Assembly: GCA_027186245.1 (NCBI GenBank)
Contig: CP114482.1
Span: forward strand, 29,159,209-29,223,208
DNA length: 64,000 nucleotides
From: Coriaria nepalensis
Lineage: Eukaryota; Streptophyta; Magnoliopsida; Cucurbitales; Coriariaceae
Direction: 5' to 3'
A program made the position numbers and the translations under genes. The notes beneath the pieces are model-generated. The model saw only the letters and a list, made by a program, of their open reading frames with translations, was not told the origin of the DNA and did no database searches. This document shows, one piece after another, positions 40,501 through 54,700 of this stretch; positions within the stretch are counted from its first letter, which is position 1, and each line of letters begins with the position of its first letter.

Positions 40501-43500
40501 CCATAAAAAGCGTATCATTCAGTCTTTTCATGTCATTAAATTGTTTGGAAGCACTTCGAACCAATTCTATTTTTGCATTTAAGACACGACTTTCATGCAT
40601 AACTTGCAATTGATCTATTGAAGGCAACTATCCATTTTTTTAGCCTTAAAGTCATATTTTTGCGTCTCTTTTAGTCAGTAAATCATCCTGAATCACTTCG
40701 AATGAAATTCGGTGTTTAAACACGACTTTCGTGCATAACTTGCAGTTGATGTATTGAAGGCAACAATGCATTTGTTTAGCCTTAAAGTCATGTCAATGAG
40801 TCTCTTCTAGTCGTTAAATCATTATAAATTAAGTCAAACGAAATCTATTTTCGCCCTTCAAACATGATTTTCTTACATAACTTGCAATTAGGCTATTGAA
40901 GACAACAATGCATTGTTTTAGCCATAAAAAGCATATCATTCAGTCTTTTCATGTCATTAAATTGTTTGGAAGCACTTCGAACCAATTCTATTTTTGCATT
41001 TAAGACACGACTTTCATGCATAACTTGCAATTGATCTATTGAAGGCAACTATCCAGTTTTTTAGCCTTAAAGTCATATTTTTGCGTCTCTTTTAGTCAGT
41101 AAATCATCCTGAATCACTTCGAATGAAATTCGGTGTTTAAACACGACTTTCGTGCATAACTTGCAGTTGATGTATTGAAGGCAACAATGCATTTGTTTAG
41201 CCTTAAAGTCATGTCAATGAGTCTCTTCTAGTCATTAAATCATTCTAAATTAAGTCGAACGAATTCTATTTTCGCCCTTCAAACATGATTTTCTTACATA
41301 ACTTGCAATTAGGCTATTGAAGACAACAATGCATTGTTTTAGCCATAAAAAGCATATCATTCAGTCTTTTCATGTCATTAAATTGTTGGGAAGCACTTCG
41401 AACCAATTCTATTTTTGCATTTAAGACACGACTTTCATGCATAACTTGCAATTGATCTATTGAAGTGAACTATCCATTTTTTTAGCCTTAAAGTCATACT
41501 TTTGCGTCTCTTTTAGTCAGTAAATCATTCTAAATCACTTCAAATGAAATTCGGTGTTTAAACATGAATTTCGTGCATAACTTGCAGTTGATGTATTGAA
41601 GGCAACAATGCATTTGTTTAGCCTTAAAGTCATGTCAATGAGTCTCTTCTAGTCGTTAAATCATTCTAAATTAAGTCGAACGAATTTTATTTTCGCCCTT
41701 CAAACATGATTTTCTTACATAACTTGCAATTAGGCTATTGAAGACAACAATGCATTGTTTTAGCCATAAAAAACATATCATTCAGACTTTTCATGTCATT
41801 AAATTGTTTGGAAGCACTTCGAACCAATTTTATTTTTGCATTTAAGACACGACTTTCATGCATAAGTTGCAATTGATCTATTGAAGGCAACTATCCATTT
41901 TTTTAGCCTTAAAGTCATATTATTGCGTCTCTTTTAGTCAGTAAATCATTCTAAATCACTTCGAATGAAATTCGGCCTTTAAACATGACTTTCGTGCCTA
42001 ACTTGGAGTTGATCTACTGAAGGCAACAATACATTTGTTTAGCCTTAAAGTCATGTCAATGAGTCTCTTCTAGTCGTTAAATCATTCTAAATTAAGTCGA
42101 ACGAATTCTATTTTCGCCCTTCAAACATGATTTTATTACATAACTCGCAATTAATCCATTGAAGACAACAATGCATTGTTTTAGCCATAAAAAGCATATC
42201 ATTCAGTCTTTTCATATCATTAAATTGTTTGGAAGCACTTCGAACCAATTCTATTTGTGCATTTGAGACACGACTTTCATCCATAACTTGCAATTGATCT
42301 ATTGAAGGCAACTATCCATTTTTTTAGCCTTAAAGTCATATTTTTGCATCTATTTTAGTCAGTAAATCATTCTAAATCACTTGAAATGAAATTCGGCCTT
42401 TAAACATGACTTTCGTGCATAACTTGCAGTTTATGTATTGAAGGCAACAATGCATTTGTTTAGCCTTAAAGTCATGTCAATGAGTCTCTTCTAGTCATTA
42501 AATCATTCTAAATTAAGTCGAACGAATTCTATTTTCGCCCTTCAAACATGATTTTCTTACATAACTTGCAATTAGGCTATTGAAGACAACAATGCATTGT
42601 TTTAGCCATAAAAAGCATATCATTCAGTCTTTTCATGTCATTAAACTGTTGGGAAGCACTTCGAACCAATTCTATTTTTGCATTTAAGACACGACTTTCA
42701 TGCATAACTTGCAATTGATCTATTGAAGGCAACTATGCATTTTTTTAGCCTTAAAGTCATATTTTTGCGTCTATTTTAGTCAGTAAATCATTCTAAATCC
42801 CTTCAAATGAAATTCGGCCTTTAAACAGGACTTTCGTGCATAACTTGCAGTTGATGTATTGAAGGCAACAATGCATTTGTTTAGCCTTAAAGTCATGTCA
42901 ATGAGTCTCTTCTAGTCGTTAAATCATTCTAAATTAAGTCAAACGAAATCTATTTTCGCCCTTCAAACATGATTTTCTTACATAACTTGCAATTAGGCTA
43001 TTGAAGACAACAATGCATTGTTTTAGCCATAAAAAGCGTATCATTCAGTCTTTTCATGTCATTAAATTGTTTGGAAGCACTTCGAACCAATTCTATTTTT
43101 GCATTTAAGACACGACTTTCATGCATAACTTGCAATTGATCTATTGAAGCCAACTATCCAGTTTTTTAGCCTTAAAGTCATATTTTTGCGTCTCTTTTAG
43201 TCAGTAAATCATCCTGAATCACTTCGAATGAAATTCGGTGTTTAAACACGACTTTCGTGCATAACTTGCAGTTGATGTATTGAAGGCAACAATGCATTTG
43301 TTTAGCCTTAAAGTCATGTCAATGAGTCTCTTCTAGTCGTTAAATCATTCTAAATTAAGTCGAACGAATTCTATTTTCGCCCTTCAAACATGATTTTCTT
43401 ACATAACTTGCAATTAGGCTATTGAAGACAACAATGGATTGTTTTAGCCATAAAAAGCATATCATTCAGTCTTTTCATGTCATTAAATTGTTTGGAAGCA

Positions 43501-44622
43501 CTTCGAACCAATTCTATTTTTGCATTTAAGACACGACTTTCATGCATAACTTGCAATTGATCTATTGAAGGCAACTATCCAGTTTTTTAGCCTTAAAGTC
43601 ATATTTTTGCGTCTCTTTTAGTCAGTAAACCATCCTAAATCACTTCGAATGAAATTCGGTGTTTAAACATGACTTTCGTGCATAACTTGCAGTTGATGTA
43701 TTGAAGGCAACAATGCATTTGTTTAGCCTTAAAGTCATGTCAATGAGTCTCTTCTAGTCGTTAAATCATTCTAAATTAAGTTGAACGAATTCTATTTTCG
43801 CCCTTCAAACATGATTTTATTACATAACTCGCAATTAATCCATTGAAGACAACAATGCATAGTTTTAGCCATAAAAAGCATATCATTCAGTCTTTTCATA
43901 TCATTAAATTGTTTGGAAGCACTTCGAACCAATTCTATTTATGCATTTGAGACACGACTTTCATACATAACTTGCAATTGATCTATTGAAGGCAACTATC
44001 CATTTTTTTAGCCTTAAAGTCATATTTTTGCATCTATTTTAGTCAGTAAATCATTCTAAATCACTTGAAATGAAATTCGGCCTTTAAACATGACTTTCGT
44101 GCATAACTTGCAGTTTATGTATTGAAGGCAACAATGCATTTGTTTAGCCTTAAAGTCATGTCAATGAGTCTCTTCTAGTCATTAAATCAGTCTAAATTAA
44201 GTTGAACGAATTCTATTTTCGCCCTTCAAACATGATTTTCTTACATAACTTGCAATTAGGCTATTGAAGACAACAATGCATTGTTTTAGCCATAAAAAGC
44301 ATATCATTCAGTCTTTTCATGTCATTAAATTGTTTGGAAGCACTTCGAACCAATTCTATTTTTGCATTTAAGACACGACTTTCATGCATAACTTGCAATT
44401 GATCTATTGAAGGCAACTATGCATTTTTTTAGCCTTAAAGTCATATTTTTGCGTCTCTTTTAGTCAGTAAATCATCCTAAATCACTTCGAATGAAATTCG
44501 GTGTTTAAACACGACTTTCGTGCATAACTTGCAGTTGATGTATTGAAGGCAACAATGCATTTGTTTAGCGTTAAAGTCATGTCAATGAGTCTCTTCTAGT
44601 CGTTAAATCATTCTAAATTAAG
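34519..44622. repeat. Patchwork of segmental duplications within the satellite
   Basis: Blocks of two to five monomers are reused at offsets that are exact multiples of 421. About 34120-36190 matches 38330-40400 at 4210 bp. About 36622-37450 matches 40411-41239 at 3789 bp (both carry attataaat at 37032 and 40821). About 39125-40395 matches 41230-42500 at 2105 bp. About 35793-36790 matches 42108-43105 at 6315 bp. Marker strings are attcagacttttc, gtgcctaacttggag, ttcatccataac, cagtttatg, gttgggaagc and tatttatgc. Switches between source blocks fall at homologous positions, mostly near the B/C boundary. Confidence 0.82.
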
Positions 44623-46726
44623 TCGAACGAATTCTATTTTCGCCCTTCAAACATGATTTCATTACATAACTCGCAATTAATCCATTGAAGACAACAATGC
44701 ATTGTTTTAGCCATAAAAAGCTTATCATTCAGTCTTTTCATATCATTAAATTGTTTGCAAGCACTTCGAACCAATTCTATTTGTGCATTTGAGACACGAC
44801 TTTCGTACATAACTTGCAATTGATCTATTGAAGGCAACTATGCATTTTTTTAGCCTTAAAGTCATATTTTTGCATCTATTTTAGTCAGTAAATCATTCTA
44901 AATCACTTGAAATGAAATTCGGCCTTTAAACATGACTTTCGTGCATAACTTGGAGTTGATCTATTGAAGGTAACAATGCATTTGTTTAGCCTTAAAGTCA
45001 TGTCAATGAGTCTCTTCTAGTCGTTAAATCATTCTAAATTAAATCGAACGAATTCTATTTTCGCCCTTCAAACATGATTTTATTACATAACTCGCAATTA
45101 ATCCATTGAAGACAACAATGCATTGTTTTAGCCATAAAAAGCATATCATTCAGTCTTTTCATATCATTAAATTTTTTGGAAGCACTTCGAACCAATTCTA
45201 TTTGTGCATTTGAGACACGACTTTCATACATAACTTGCAATTGATCTATTGAAGGCAACTATCCATTTTTTTAGCCTTAAAGTCATATTTTTGCGTCTAT
45301 TTTAGTCAGTAAATCATTCTAAATCACTTCAAATAAAATTCGGCCTTTAAACAGGAATTTCGTGCATAACTTGCAGTTGATGTATTGAAGGCAACAATGC
45401 ATTTGTTTAGCCTTAAAGTCATGTCAATGAGTCTCTTCTAGTCGTTAAATCATTCTAAATTAAGTCGAACGAATTCTAGTTTCGCCCTTCAAACATGATT
45501 TTCTTACATAACTTGCAATTAGTCTATTGAAGACAACAATTCATTGTTTTTGCCATAAAAAGCATATCATTCAGTCTTTTCATGTCATTAAATTGTTTGG
45601 AAGCACTTCGAACCAATTCTATTTTTGCATTTAAGACACGACTTTCATGCATAACTTGCAATTGATCTATTGAAGGCAACTATGCATTTTTTTAGCCTTA
45701 AAGTCATATTTTTGCGTCTATTTTAGTCAGTAAATCATTCTAAATCCCTTCAATGAAATTCGGCCTTTAAACACGACTTTCGTGCATAACCTGCAAATGA
45801 TCTATTGAACGCAACTATGCAGTTTTTAGCCTTAAAGTCATGTCAATGAGTCTCTTCTAGTCGTTAAATCATTCTAAATTAAGTCAAACGAAATCTATTT
45901 TCGCCCTTCAAACATGATTTTCTTACATAACTTGCAATTAGGCTATTGAAGACAACAATGCATTGTTTTAGCCATAAAAAGCGTATCATTCAGTCTTTTC
46001 ATGTCATTAAATTGTTTGAAGGCACTTCGAACCAATTCTATTTTTGCATTTAAGACACGACTTTCATGCATAACTTGCAATTGATCTATTGAAGGCAACT
46101 ATCCAGTTTTTTAGCCTTAAAGTCATATTTTTGCGTCTCTTTTAGTCAGTAAATCATCCTGAATCACTTCGAATGAAATTCGGTGTTTAAACACGACTTT
46201 CGTGCATAACTTGCAGTTGATGTATTGAAGGCAACAATGCATTTGTTTAGCCTTAAAGTCATGTCAATGAGTCTCTTCTAGTCGTTAAATCATTCTAAAT
46301 TAAGTCGAACGAATTCTATTTTCGCCCTTCAAACATGATTTTCTTACATAACTTGCAATTAGGCTATTGAAGACAACAATGGATTGTTTTAGCCATAAAA
46401 AGTATATCATTCAGTCTTTTCATGTCATTAAATTGTTTGGAAGCACTTCGAACCAATTCTATTTTTGCATTTAAGACACGACTTTCATGCATAACTTGCA
46501 ATTGATCTATTGAAGGCAACTATCCAGTTTTTTAGCCTTAAAGTCATATTTTTGCGTCTCTTTTAGTCAGTAAATCATCCTAAATCACTTCGAATGAAAT
46601 TCGGTGTTTAAACATGACTTTCGTGCATAACTTGCAGTTGATGTATTGAAGGCAACAATGCATTTGTTTAGCCTTAAAGTCATGTCAATGAGTCTCTTCT
46701 AGTCGTTAAATCATTCTAAATTAAGT
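44623..46726. repeat. Distant copy of the tetramer's first two monomers and flanking monomers
   Basis: 44623-45464 carries the two marks sets of the 28-34 kb tetramer (gcaagc, aagcttatc, actttcgtac, then ttaaatcgaacg, aaattttttgg), 47 monomers away from the copy at 24836. Where the third tetramer monomer should follow, a different one is found (attagtctattg, caattcattg, near 45520), then the chimeric B subunit, then monomers with gtcaaacgaaatc and caatggattg. The copy at 44656 has gatttcatt, shared otherwise only with 28237. Confidence 0.8.
45749..45883 (+). repeat. Chimeric B subunit with an A-like core
   Basis: Both ends are subunit B (cggcctttaaacacgac at the left, catgtcaatgagtctc at the right), but the middle reads cataacctgcaaatgatc, then tgaacgcaactatgcag and tttttagcc. 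The caactatgcag and T-tract part is the form normally found in A, not the caacaatgcatttg of B. Several changes here are private (cctgcaaatg, gaacgc). The subunit is 135 rather than 137 bp. An A-to-B gene conversion tract of about 40-60 bp is the simplest reading; independent mutation is less likely given the clustering. Confidence 0.75.
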
Positions 46727-49250
46727 TGAACGAATTCTATTTTCGCCCTTCAAACATGATTTTATTACATAACTCGCAATTAATCCATTGAAGACAACAA
46801 TGCATTGTTTTAGCCATAAAAAGCATATCATTCAGTCTTTTCATATCATTAAATTGTTTGGAAGCACTTCGAACCAATTCTATTTATGCATTTGAGACAC
46901 GACTTTCATACATAACTTGCAATTGATCTATTGAAGGCAACTATCCATTTTTTTAGCCTTAAAGTCATATTTTTGCATCTATTTTAGTCAGTAAATCATT
47001 CTAAATCACTTGAAATGAAATTCGGCCTTTAAACATGACTTTCGTGCATAACTTGCAGTTTATGTATTGAAGGCAACAATGCATTTGTTTAGCCTTAAAG
47101 TCATGTCAATGAGTCTCTTCTAGTCATTAAATCATTCTAAATTAAGTCGAACGAATTCTATTTTCGCCCTTCAAACATGATTTTCTTACATAACTTGCAA
47201 TTAGGCTATTGAAGACAACAATGCATTGTTTTAGCCATAAAAAGCATATCATTCAGTCTTTTCATGTCATTAAATTGTTGGGAAGCACTTCGAACCAATT
47301 CTATTTTTGCATTTAAGACACGACTTTCATGCATAACTTGCAATTGATCTATTGAAGTGAACTATCCATTTTTTTAGCCTTAAAGTCATACTTTTGCGTC
47401 TCTTTTAGTCAGTAAATCATTCTAAATCACTTCAAATGAAATTCGGTGTTTAAACATGAATTTCGTGCATAACTTGCAGTTGATGTATTGAAGGCAACAA
47501 TGCATTTGTTTAGCCTTAAAGTCATGTCAATGAGTCTCTTCTAGTCGTTAAATCATTCTAAATTAAGTCGAACGAATTTTATTTTCGCCCTTCAAACATG
47601 ATTTTCTTACATAACTTGCAATTAGGCTATTGAAGACAACAATGCATTGTTTTAGCCATAAAAAACATATCATTCAGACTTTTCATGTCATTAAATTGTT
47701 TGGAAGCACTTCGAACCAATTCTATTTTTGCATTTAAGAAACGACTTTCATGCATAACTTGCAATTGATCTATTGAAGGCAACTATCCATTTTTTTAGCC
47801 TTAAAGTCATATTATTGCGTCTCTTTTAGTCAGTAAATCATTCTAAATCACTTCGAATGAAATTCGGCCTTTAAACATGACTTTCGTGCCTAACTTGGAG
47901 TTGATCTACTGAAGGCAACAATACATTTCTTTAGCCTTAAAGTCATGTCAATGAGTCTCTTCTAGTCGTTAAATCATTCTAAATTAAGTCGAACGAATTC
48001 TATTTTCGCCCTTCAAACATGATTTTATTACATAACTCGCAATTAATCCATTGAAGACAACAATGCATTGTTTTAGCCATAAAAAGCATATCATTCAGTC
48101 TTTTCATATCATTAAATTGTTTGGAAGCACTTCGAACCAATTCTATTTGTGCATTTGAGACACGACTTTCATACATAACTTGCAATTGATCTATTGAAGG
48201 CAACTATCCATTTTTTTAGCCTTAAAGTCATATTTTTGCATCTATTTTAGTCAGTAAATCATTCTAAATCACTTGAAATGAAATTCGGCCTTTAAACATG
48301 ACTTTCGTGCATAACTTGCAGTTTATGTATTGAAGGCAACAATGCATTTGTTTAGCCTTAAAGTCATGTCAATGAGTCTCTTCTAGTCATTAAATCATTC
48401 TAAATTAAGTTGAACGAATTCTATTTTCGCCCTTCAAACATGATTTTCTTACATAACTTGCAATTAGGCTATTGAAGACAACAATGCATTGTTTTAGCCA
48501 TAAAAAGCATATCATTCAGTCTTTTCATGTCATTAAATTGTTGGGAAGCACTTCGAACCAATTCTATTTTTGCATTTAAGACACGACTTTCATGCATAAC
48601 TTGCAATTGATCTATTGAAGTGAACTATCCATTTTTTTAGCCTTAAAGTCATACTTTAAGGCTCTTTTAGTCAGTAAATCATTCTAAATCACTTCAAATG
48701 AAATTCGGTGTTTAAACATGACTTTCGTGCATAACTTGCAGTTGATGTATTGAAGGCAACAATGCATTTGTTTAGCCTTAAAGTCATGTCAATGAGTCTC
48801 TTCTAGTCGTTAAATCATTCTAAATTAAGTCGAACGAATTTTATTTTCGCCCTTCAAACATGATTTTCTTACATAACTTGCAATTAGGCTATTGAAGACA
48901 ACAATGCATTGTTTTAGCCATAAAAAACATATCATTCAGTCTTTTCATGTCATTAAATTGTTTGGAAGCACTTCGAACCAATTCTATTTTTGCATTTAAG
49001 ACACGACTTTCATGCATAACTTGCAATTGATCTGTTGAAGGCAACTATCCATTTTTTTAGCCTTAAAGTCATATTATTGCGTCTCTTTTAGTCAGTAAAT
49101 CATTCTAAATCACTTCGAAAGAAATTCGGCCTTTAAACATGACTTTCGTGCATAACTTGGAGTTGATCTACTGAAGGCAACAATGCATTTGTTTAGCCTT
49201 AAAGTCATGTCAATGAGTCTCTTCTAGTCGTTAAATCATTCTAAATTAAG
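46727..49250. repeat. Further copy of the 34.5-36.3 kb block
   Basis: From the ttaagttgaacg C subunit at 46727 the series tatttatgc, cagtttatg, gttgggaagc, gaagtgaac, attcagacttttc, gtgcctaacttggag repeats the order seen from 34518, at an offset of 12,209 bp minus the 2 bp lost near 45.8 kb. The copy contains a small private rearrangement near 48656 (actttaaggctctttt where neighbours have acttttgcgtctctttt), which is one base shorter and puts the following monomers one base out of register. Confidence 0.78.
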
Positions 49251-51777
49251 TCGAACGAATTCTATTTTCGCCCTTCAAACATGATTTTATTACATAACTC
49301 GCAATTAATCCATTGAAGACAACAATGCATTGTTTTAGCCATAAAAAGCATATCATTCAGTCTTTTCATATCATTAAATTGTTTGGAAGCACTTCGAACC
49401 AATTCTATTTGTGCATTTGAGACACGACTTTCATACATAACTTGCAATTGATCTATTGAAGGCAACTATCCATTTTTTTAGCCTTAAAGTCATATTTTGG
49501 CGTCTATTTTAGTCAGTAAATCATTCTAAATCACTTCAAATAAAATTCGGCCTTTAAACATGACTTTCGTGCATAACTTGCAGTTGATGTATTGAAGGCA
49601 ACAATGCATTTGTTTAGCCTTAAAGTCATGTCAATGAGTCTCTTCTAGTCGTTAAATCATTCTAAATTAAGTCGAACGAATTCTATTTTCGCCCTTCAAA
49701 CATGATTTTCTTACATAACTTGCAATTAGGCTATTGATGACAACAATGGATTGTTTTAGCCATAAAAAGCATATCATTCAGTCTTTTCATGTCATTAAAT
49801 TGTTTGGAAGCACTTCGAACCAATTCTATTTTTGCATTTAAGACACGACTTTCATGCATAACTTGCAATTGATCTATTGAAGGCAACTATCCAGTTTTTT
49901 AGCCTTAAAGTCATATTTTTGCGTCTCTTTTAGTCAGTAAATCATCCTAAATCACTTCGAATGAAATTCGGTGTTTAAACACGACTTTCGTGCATAACTT
50001 GCAGTTGATGTATTGAAGGCAACAATGCATTTGTTTAGCCTTAAAGTCATGTCAATGAGTCTCTTCTAGTCGTTAAATCATTCTAAATTAAGTCGAACGA
50101 ATTCTATTTTCGCCCTACAAACATGATTTTATTACATAACTCGCAATTAATCCATTGAAGACAACAATGCATTGTTTTAGCCATAAAAAGCATATCATTC
50201 AGTCTTTTCATATCATTAAATTGTTTGCAAGCACTTCGAACCAAATCTATTTGTGCATTTGAGACACGACTTTCGTACATAACTTGCAATTGATCCATTG
50301 AAGGCAACTATGCATTTTTTTAGCCTTAAAGTCATACTTTTGCGTCTCTTTTAGTCAGTAAATCATTCTAAATCACTTGAAATGAAATTCGGCCTTTAAA
50401 CATGACTTTCGTGCATAACTTGGAGTTGATCTATTGAAGGTAACAATGCATTTGTTTAGCCTTAAAGTCATGTCAATGAGTCTCTTCTAGTCGTTAAATC
50501 ATTCTAAATTAAATCGAACGAATTCTATTTTCGCCCTTCAAACATGATTTTATTACATAACTCGCAATTAATCCATTGAAGACAACAATGCATTGTTTTA
50601 GCCATAAAAAGCATATCATTCAGTCTTTTCATATCATTAAATTTTTTGGAAGCACTTCGAACCAATTCTATTTGTGCATTTGAGACACGACTTTCATACA
50701 TAACTTGCAATTGATCTATTGAAGGCAACTATCCATTTTTTTAGCCTTAAAGTCATATTTTTGCGTCTATTTTAGTCAGTAAATCATTCTAAATCACTTC
50801 AAATAAAATTCGGCCTTTAAACAGGACTTTCGTGCATAACTTGCAGTTGATGTATTGAAGGCAACAATGCATTTGTTTAGCCTTAAAGTCATGTCAATGA
50901 GTCTCTTCTAGTCGTTAAATCATTCTAAATTAAATCGAACGAATTCTATTTTCGCCCTTCAAACATGATTTTATTACATAACTCGCAATTAATCCATTGA
51001 AGACAACAATGCATTGTTTTAGCCATAAAAAGCATATCATTCAGTCTTTTCATATCATTAAATTTTTTGGAAGCACTTCGAACCAATTCTATTTGTGCAT
51101 TTGAGACACGACTTTCATACATAATTTGCAATTGATCTATTGAAGGCAACTATCCATTTTTTTAGCCTTAAAGTCATATTTTTGCGTCTATTTTAGTCAG
51201 TAAATCATTCTAAATCACTTCAAATGAAATTCGGCCTTTAAACAGGACTTTCGTGCATAACTTGCAGTTGATGTATTGAAGGCAACAATGCATTTGTTTA
51301 GCTTTAAAGTCATGTCAATGAGTCTCTTCTAGTCGTTAAATCATTCTAAATTAAGTCAAACGAAATCTATTTTCGCCCTTCAAACATGATTTTCTTACAT
51401 AACTTGCAATTAGGCTATTGAAGACAACAATGCATTGTTTTAGCCATAAAAAGCATATCATTCAGTCTTTTCATGTCATTAAATTGTTTGGAAGCACTTC
51501 GAACCAATTCTATTTTTTGCATTTAAGACACGACTTTCATGCATAACTTGCAATTGATCTATTGAAGGCAACTATCCAGTTTTTTAGCCTTAAAGTCATA
51601 TTTTTGCGTCTCTTTTAGTCAGTAAATCATCCTGAATCACTTCGAATGAAATTCGGTGTTTAAACACGACTTTCGTGCATAACTTGCAGTTGATGTATTG
51701 AAGGCAACAATGCATTTCTTTAGCCTTAAAGTCATGTCAATGAGTCTCTTCTAGTCGTTAAATCATTCTAAATTAAG
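49251..51777. repeat. Six-monomer block, copied again at 54.7 and 60.2 kb
   Basis: The monomer order from 49251 (ordinary ttaatcc C, caatggattg C, gcaagc C, ttaaatcgaacg C) recurs at 54725 (offset 5474, including one inserted T) and in part at 60198 (a further 5473). Here the ttaaatcgaacg/aaattttttgg monomer is present twice in succession (50514 and 50935), a local single-monomer duplication. An extra T near 51511 (ctattttttgc) restores the register lost near 48656. Confidence 0.78.
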
Positions 51778-54700
51778 TCGAACGAATTCTATTTTCGCCC
51801 TTCAAACATGATTTTATTACATAACTCGCAATTAATCCATTGAAGACAACAATGCATTGTTTTAGCCATAAAAAGCATATCATTCAGTCTTTTCATATCA
51901 TTAAATTGTTTGGAAGCACTTCGAACCAATTCTATTTGTGCATTTGAGACACGACTTTCATACATAACTTGCAATTGATCTATTGAAGGCAACTATCCAT
52001 TTTTTTAGCCTTAAAGTCATATTTTTGCGTCTATTTTAGTCAGTAAATCATTCTAAATCACTTCAAATAAAATTCGGCCTTTAAACATGACTTTCGTGCA
52101 TAACTTGCAGTTGATGTATTGAAGGCAACAATGCATTTGTTTAGCCTTAAAGTCATGTCAATGAGTCTCTTCTAGTCGTTAAATCATTCTAAATTAAGTC
52201 GAACGAATTCTATTTTCGCCCTTCAAACATGATTTTCTTACATAACTTGCAATTAGGCTATTGAAGACAACAATGGATTGTTTTAGCCATAAAAAGCATA
52301 TCATTCAGTCTTTTCATGTCATTAAATTGTTTGGAAGCACTTCGAACCAATTCTATTTTTGCATTTAAGACACGACTTTCATGCATAACTTGCAATTGAT
52401 CTATTGAAGGCAACTATCCAGTTTTTTAGCCTTAAAGTCATATTTTTGCGTCTCTTTTAGTCAGTAAATCATCCTAAATCACTTCGAATGAAATTCGGTG
52501 TTTAAACACGACTTTCGTGCATAACTTGCAGTTGATGTATTGAAGGCAACAATGCATTTGTTTAGCCTTAAAGTCATGTCAATGAGTCTCTTCTAGTTGT
52601 TAAATCATTCTAAATTAAGTCGAACGAATTCTATTTTCGCCCTTCAAACATGATTTTCTTACATAACTTGCAATTAGGCTATTGAAGACAACAATGCATT
52701 GTTTTAGCCATAAAAAGCATATCATTCAGTCTTTTCATGTTATTAAATGGTTTGGAAGCACTTCGAACCAATTCTATTTTTGGATTTAAGACACGACTTT
52801 CATGCATAACTTGCAATTGATCTATTGAAGGCAACTATCCAGTTTTTCAGCCTTAAAGTCATATTTTTGCGTCTCTTTTAGTCAGTAAATCATCCTGAAT
52901 CACTTCGAATGAAATTCGGTGTTTAAACACGACTTTCGTGCATAACTTGCAGTTGATGTATTGAAGGCAACAATGCATTTGTTTAGCCTTAAAGTCATGT
53001 CAATGAGTCTCTTCTAGTCGTTAAATCATTCTAAATTAAGTCGAACGAATTCTATTTTCGCCCTTCAAACATGATTTTCTTACATAACTTGCAATTAGGC
53101 TATTGAAGACAACAATGGATTGTTTTAGCCATAAAAAGCATATCATTCAGTCTTTTCATGTCATTAAATTGTTTGGAAGCACTTCGAACCAATTCTATTT
53201 TTGCATTTAAGACACGACTTTCATGCATAACTTGCAATTGATCTATTCAAGGCAACTATCCAGTTTTTTAGCCTTAAAGTCATATTTTTGCGTCTCTTTT
53301 AGTCAGTAAATCATCCTAAATCACTTCGAATGAAATTCGGTGTTTAAACATGACTTTTGTGCATAACTTGCAGTTGATGTATTGAAGGCAACAATGCATT
53401 TGTTTAGCCTTAAAGTCATGTCAATGAGTCTCTTCTAGTCGTTAAATCATTCTAAATTAAGACGAACGAATTCTATTTTCGCCCTTCAAACATGATTTTA
53501 TTACATAACTCGCAATTAATTCATTGAAGACAACAATGCATTGTTTTAGCCATAAAAAGCATATCATTCAGTCTTTTCATGTCATTAAATTGTTTGGAAG
53601 CACTTCGAACCAATTCTATTTTTGCATTTAAGACACGACTTTCATGCATAACTTGCAATTGATCTATTGAAGGCAACTATCCAGTTTTTTAGCCTTAAAC
53701 TCATATTTTTGCGTCTCTTTTAGTCAGTAAATCATCCTAAATCACTTCGAATGAAATTCGGTGTTTAAACATGACTTTCGTGCATAACTTGCAGTTGATG
53801 TATTGAAGGCAACAATGCATTTGTTTAGCCTTAAAGTCATGTCAATGAGTCTCTTCTAGTCGTTAAATCATTCTAAATTAAGTCGAACGAATTCTATTTT
53901 CGCCCTTCAAACATGATTTTATTACATAACTCGCAATTAATCCATTGAAGACAACAATGCATTGTTTTAGCCATAAAAAGCATATCATTCAGACTTTTCA
54001 TGTCATTAAATTGTTTGGAAGCACTTCGAACCAATTCTATTTTTGCATTTAAGACACGACTTTCATGCATAACTTGCAATTGATCTATTGAAGGCAACTA
54101 TCCATTTTTTTAGCCTTAAAGTCATATTATTGCGTCTCTTTTAGTCAGTAAATCATTCTAAATCACTTCGAATGAAATTCGGCCTTTAAACATGACTTTC
54201 GTGCATAACTAGGAGTTGATCTACTGAAGGCAACAATACATTTGTTTAGCCTTAAAGTCATGTCAATGAGTCTCTTCTAGTCGTTAAATCATTCTAAATT
54301 AAGTCGAACGAATTCTATTTTCGCCCTTCAAACACGATTTTCTTACATAACTTGCAATTAGTCTATTGAAGACAACAATTCATTGTTTTAGCCATAAAAA
54401 GCATATCATTCAGTCTTTTCATGTCATTAAATTGTTTGGAAGCACTTCGAACCAATTCTATTTTTGCATTTAAGACACGACTTTCATGCATAACTTGCAA
54501 TTGATCTATTGAAGGCAACTATCCATTTTTTTAGCCTTAAAGTCATATTTTTGCATCTATTTTAGTCAGTAAATCATTCTAAATCACTTGAAATGAAATT
54601 CGGCCTTTAAACATTACTTTCGTGCATAACTTGGAGTTGATCTATTGAAGGTAACAATGCATTTGTTTAGCCTTAAAGTCATGTCAATGAGTCTCTTCTA

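Noticed and set aside
48000..51800. Frame or register shift near 48.66 kb as evidence of an insertion
   Set aside because: The change is a one-base net loss in one A subunit, compensated by one extra T near 51.51 kb; no new sequence is involved.
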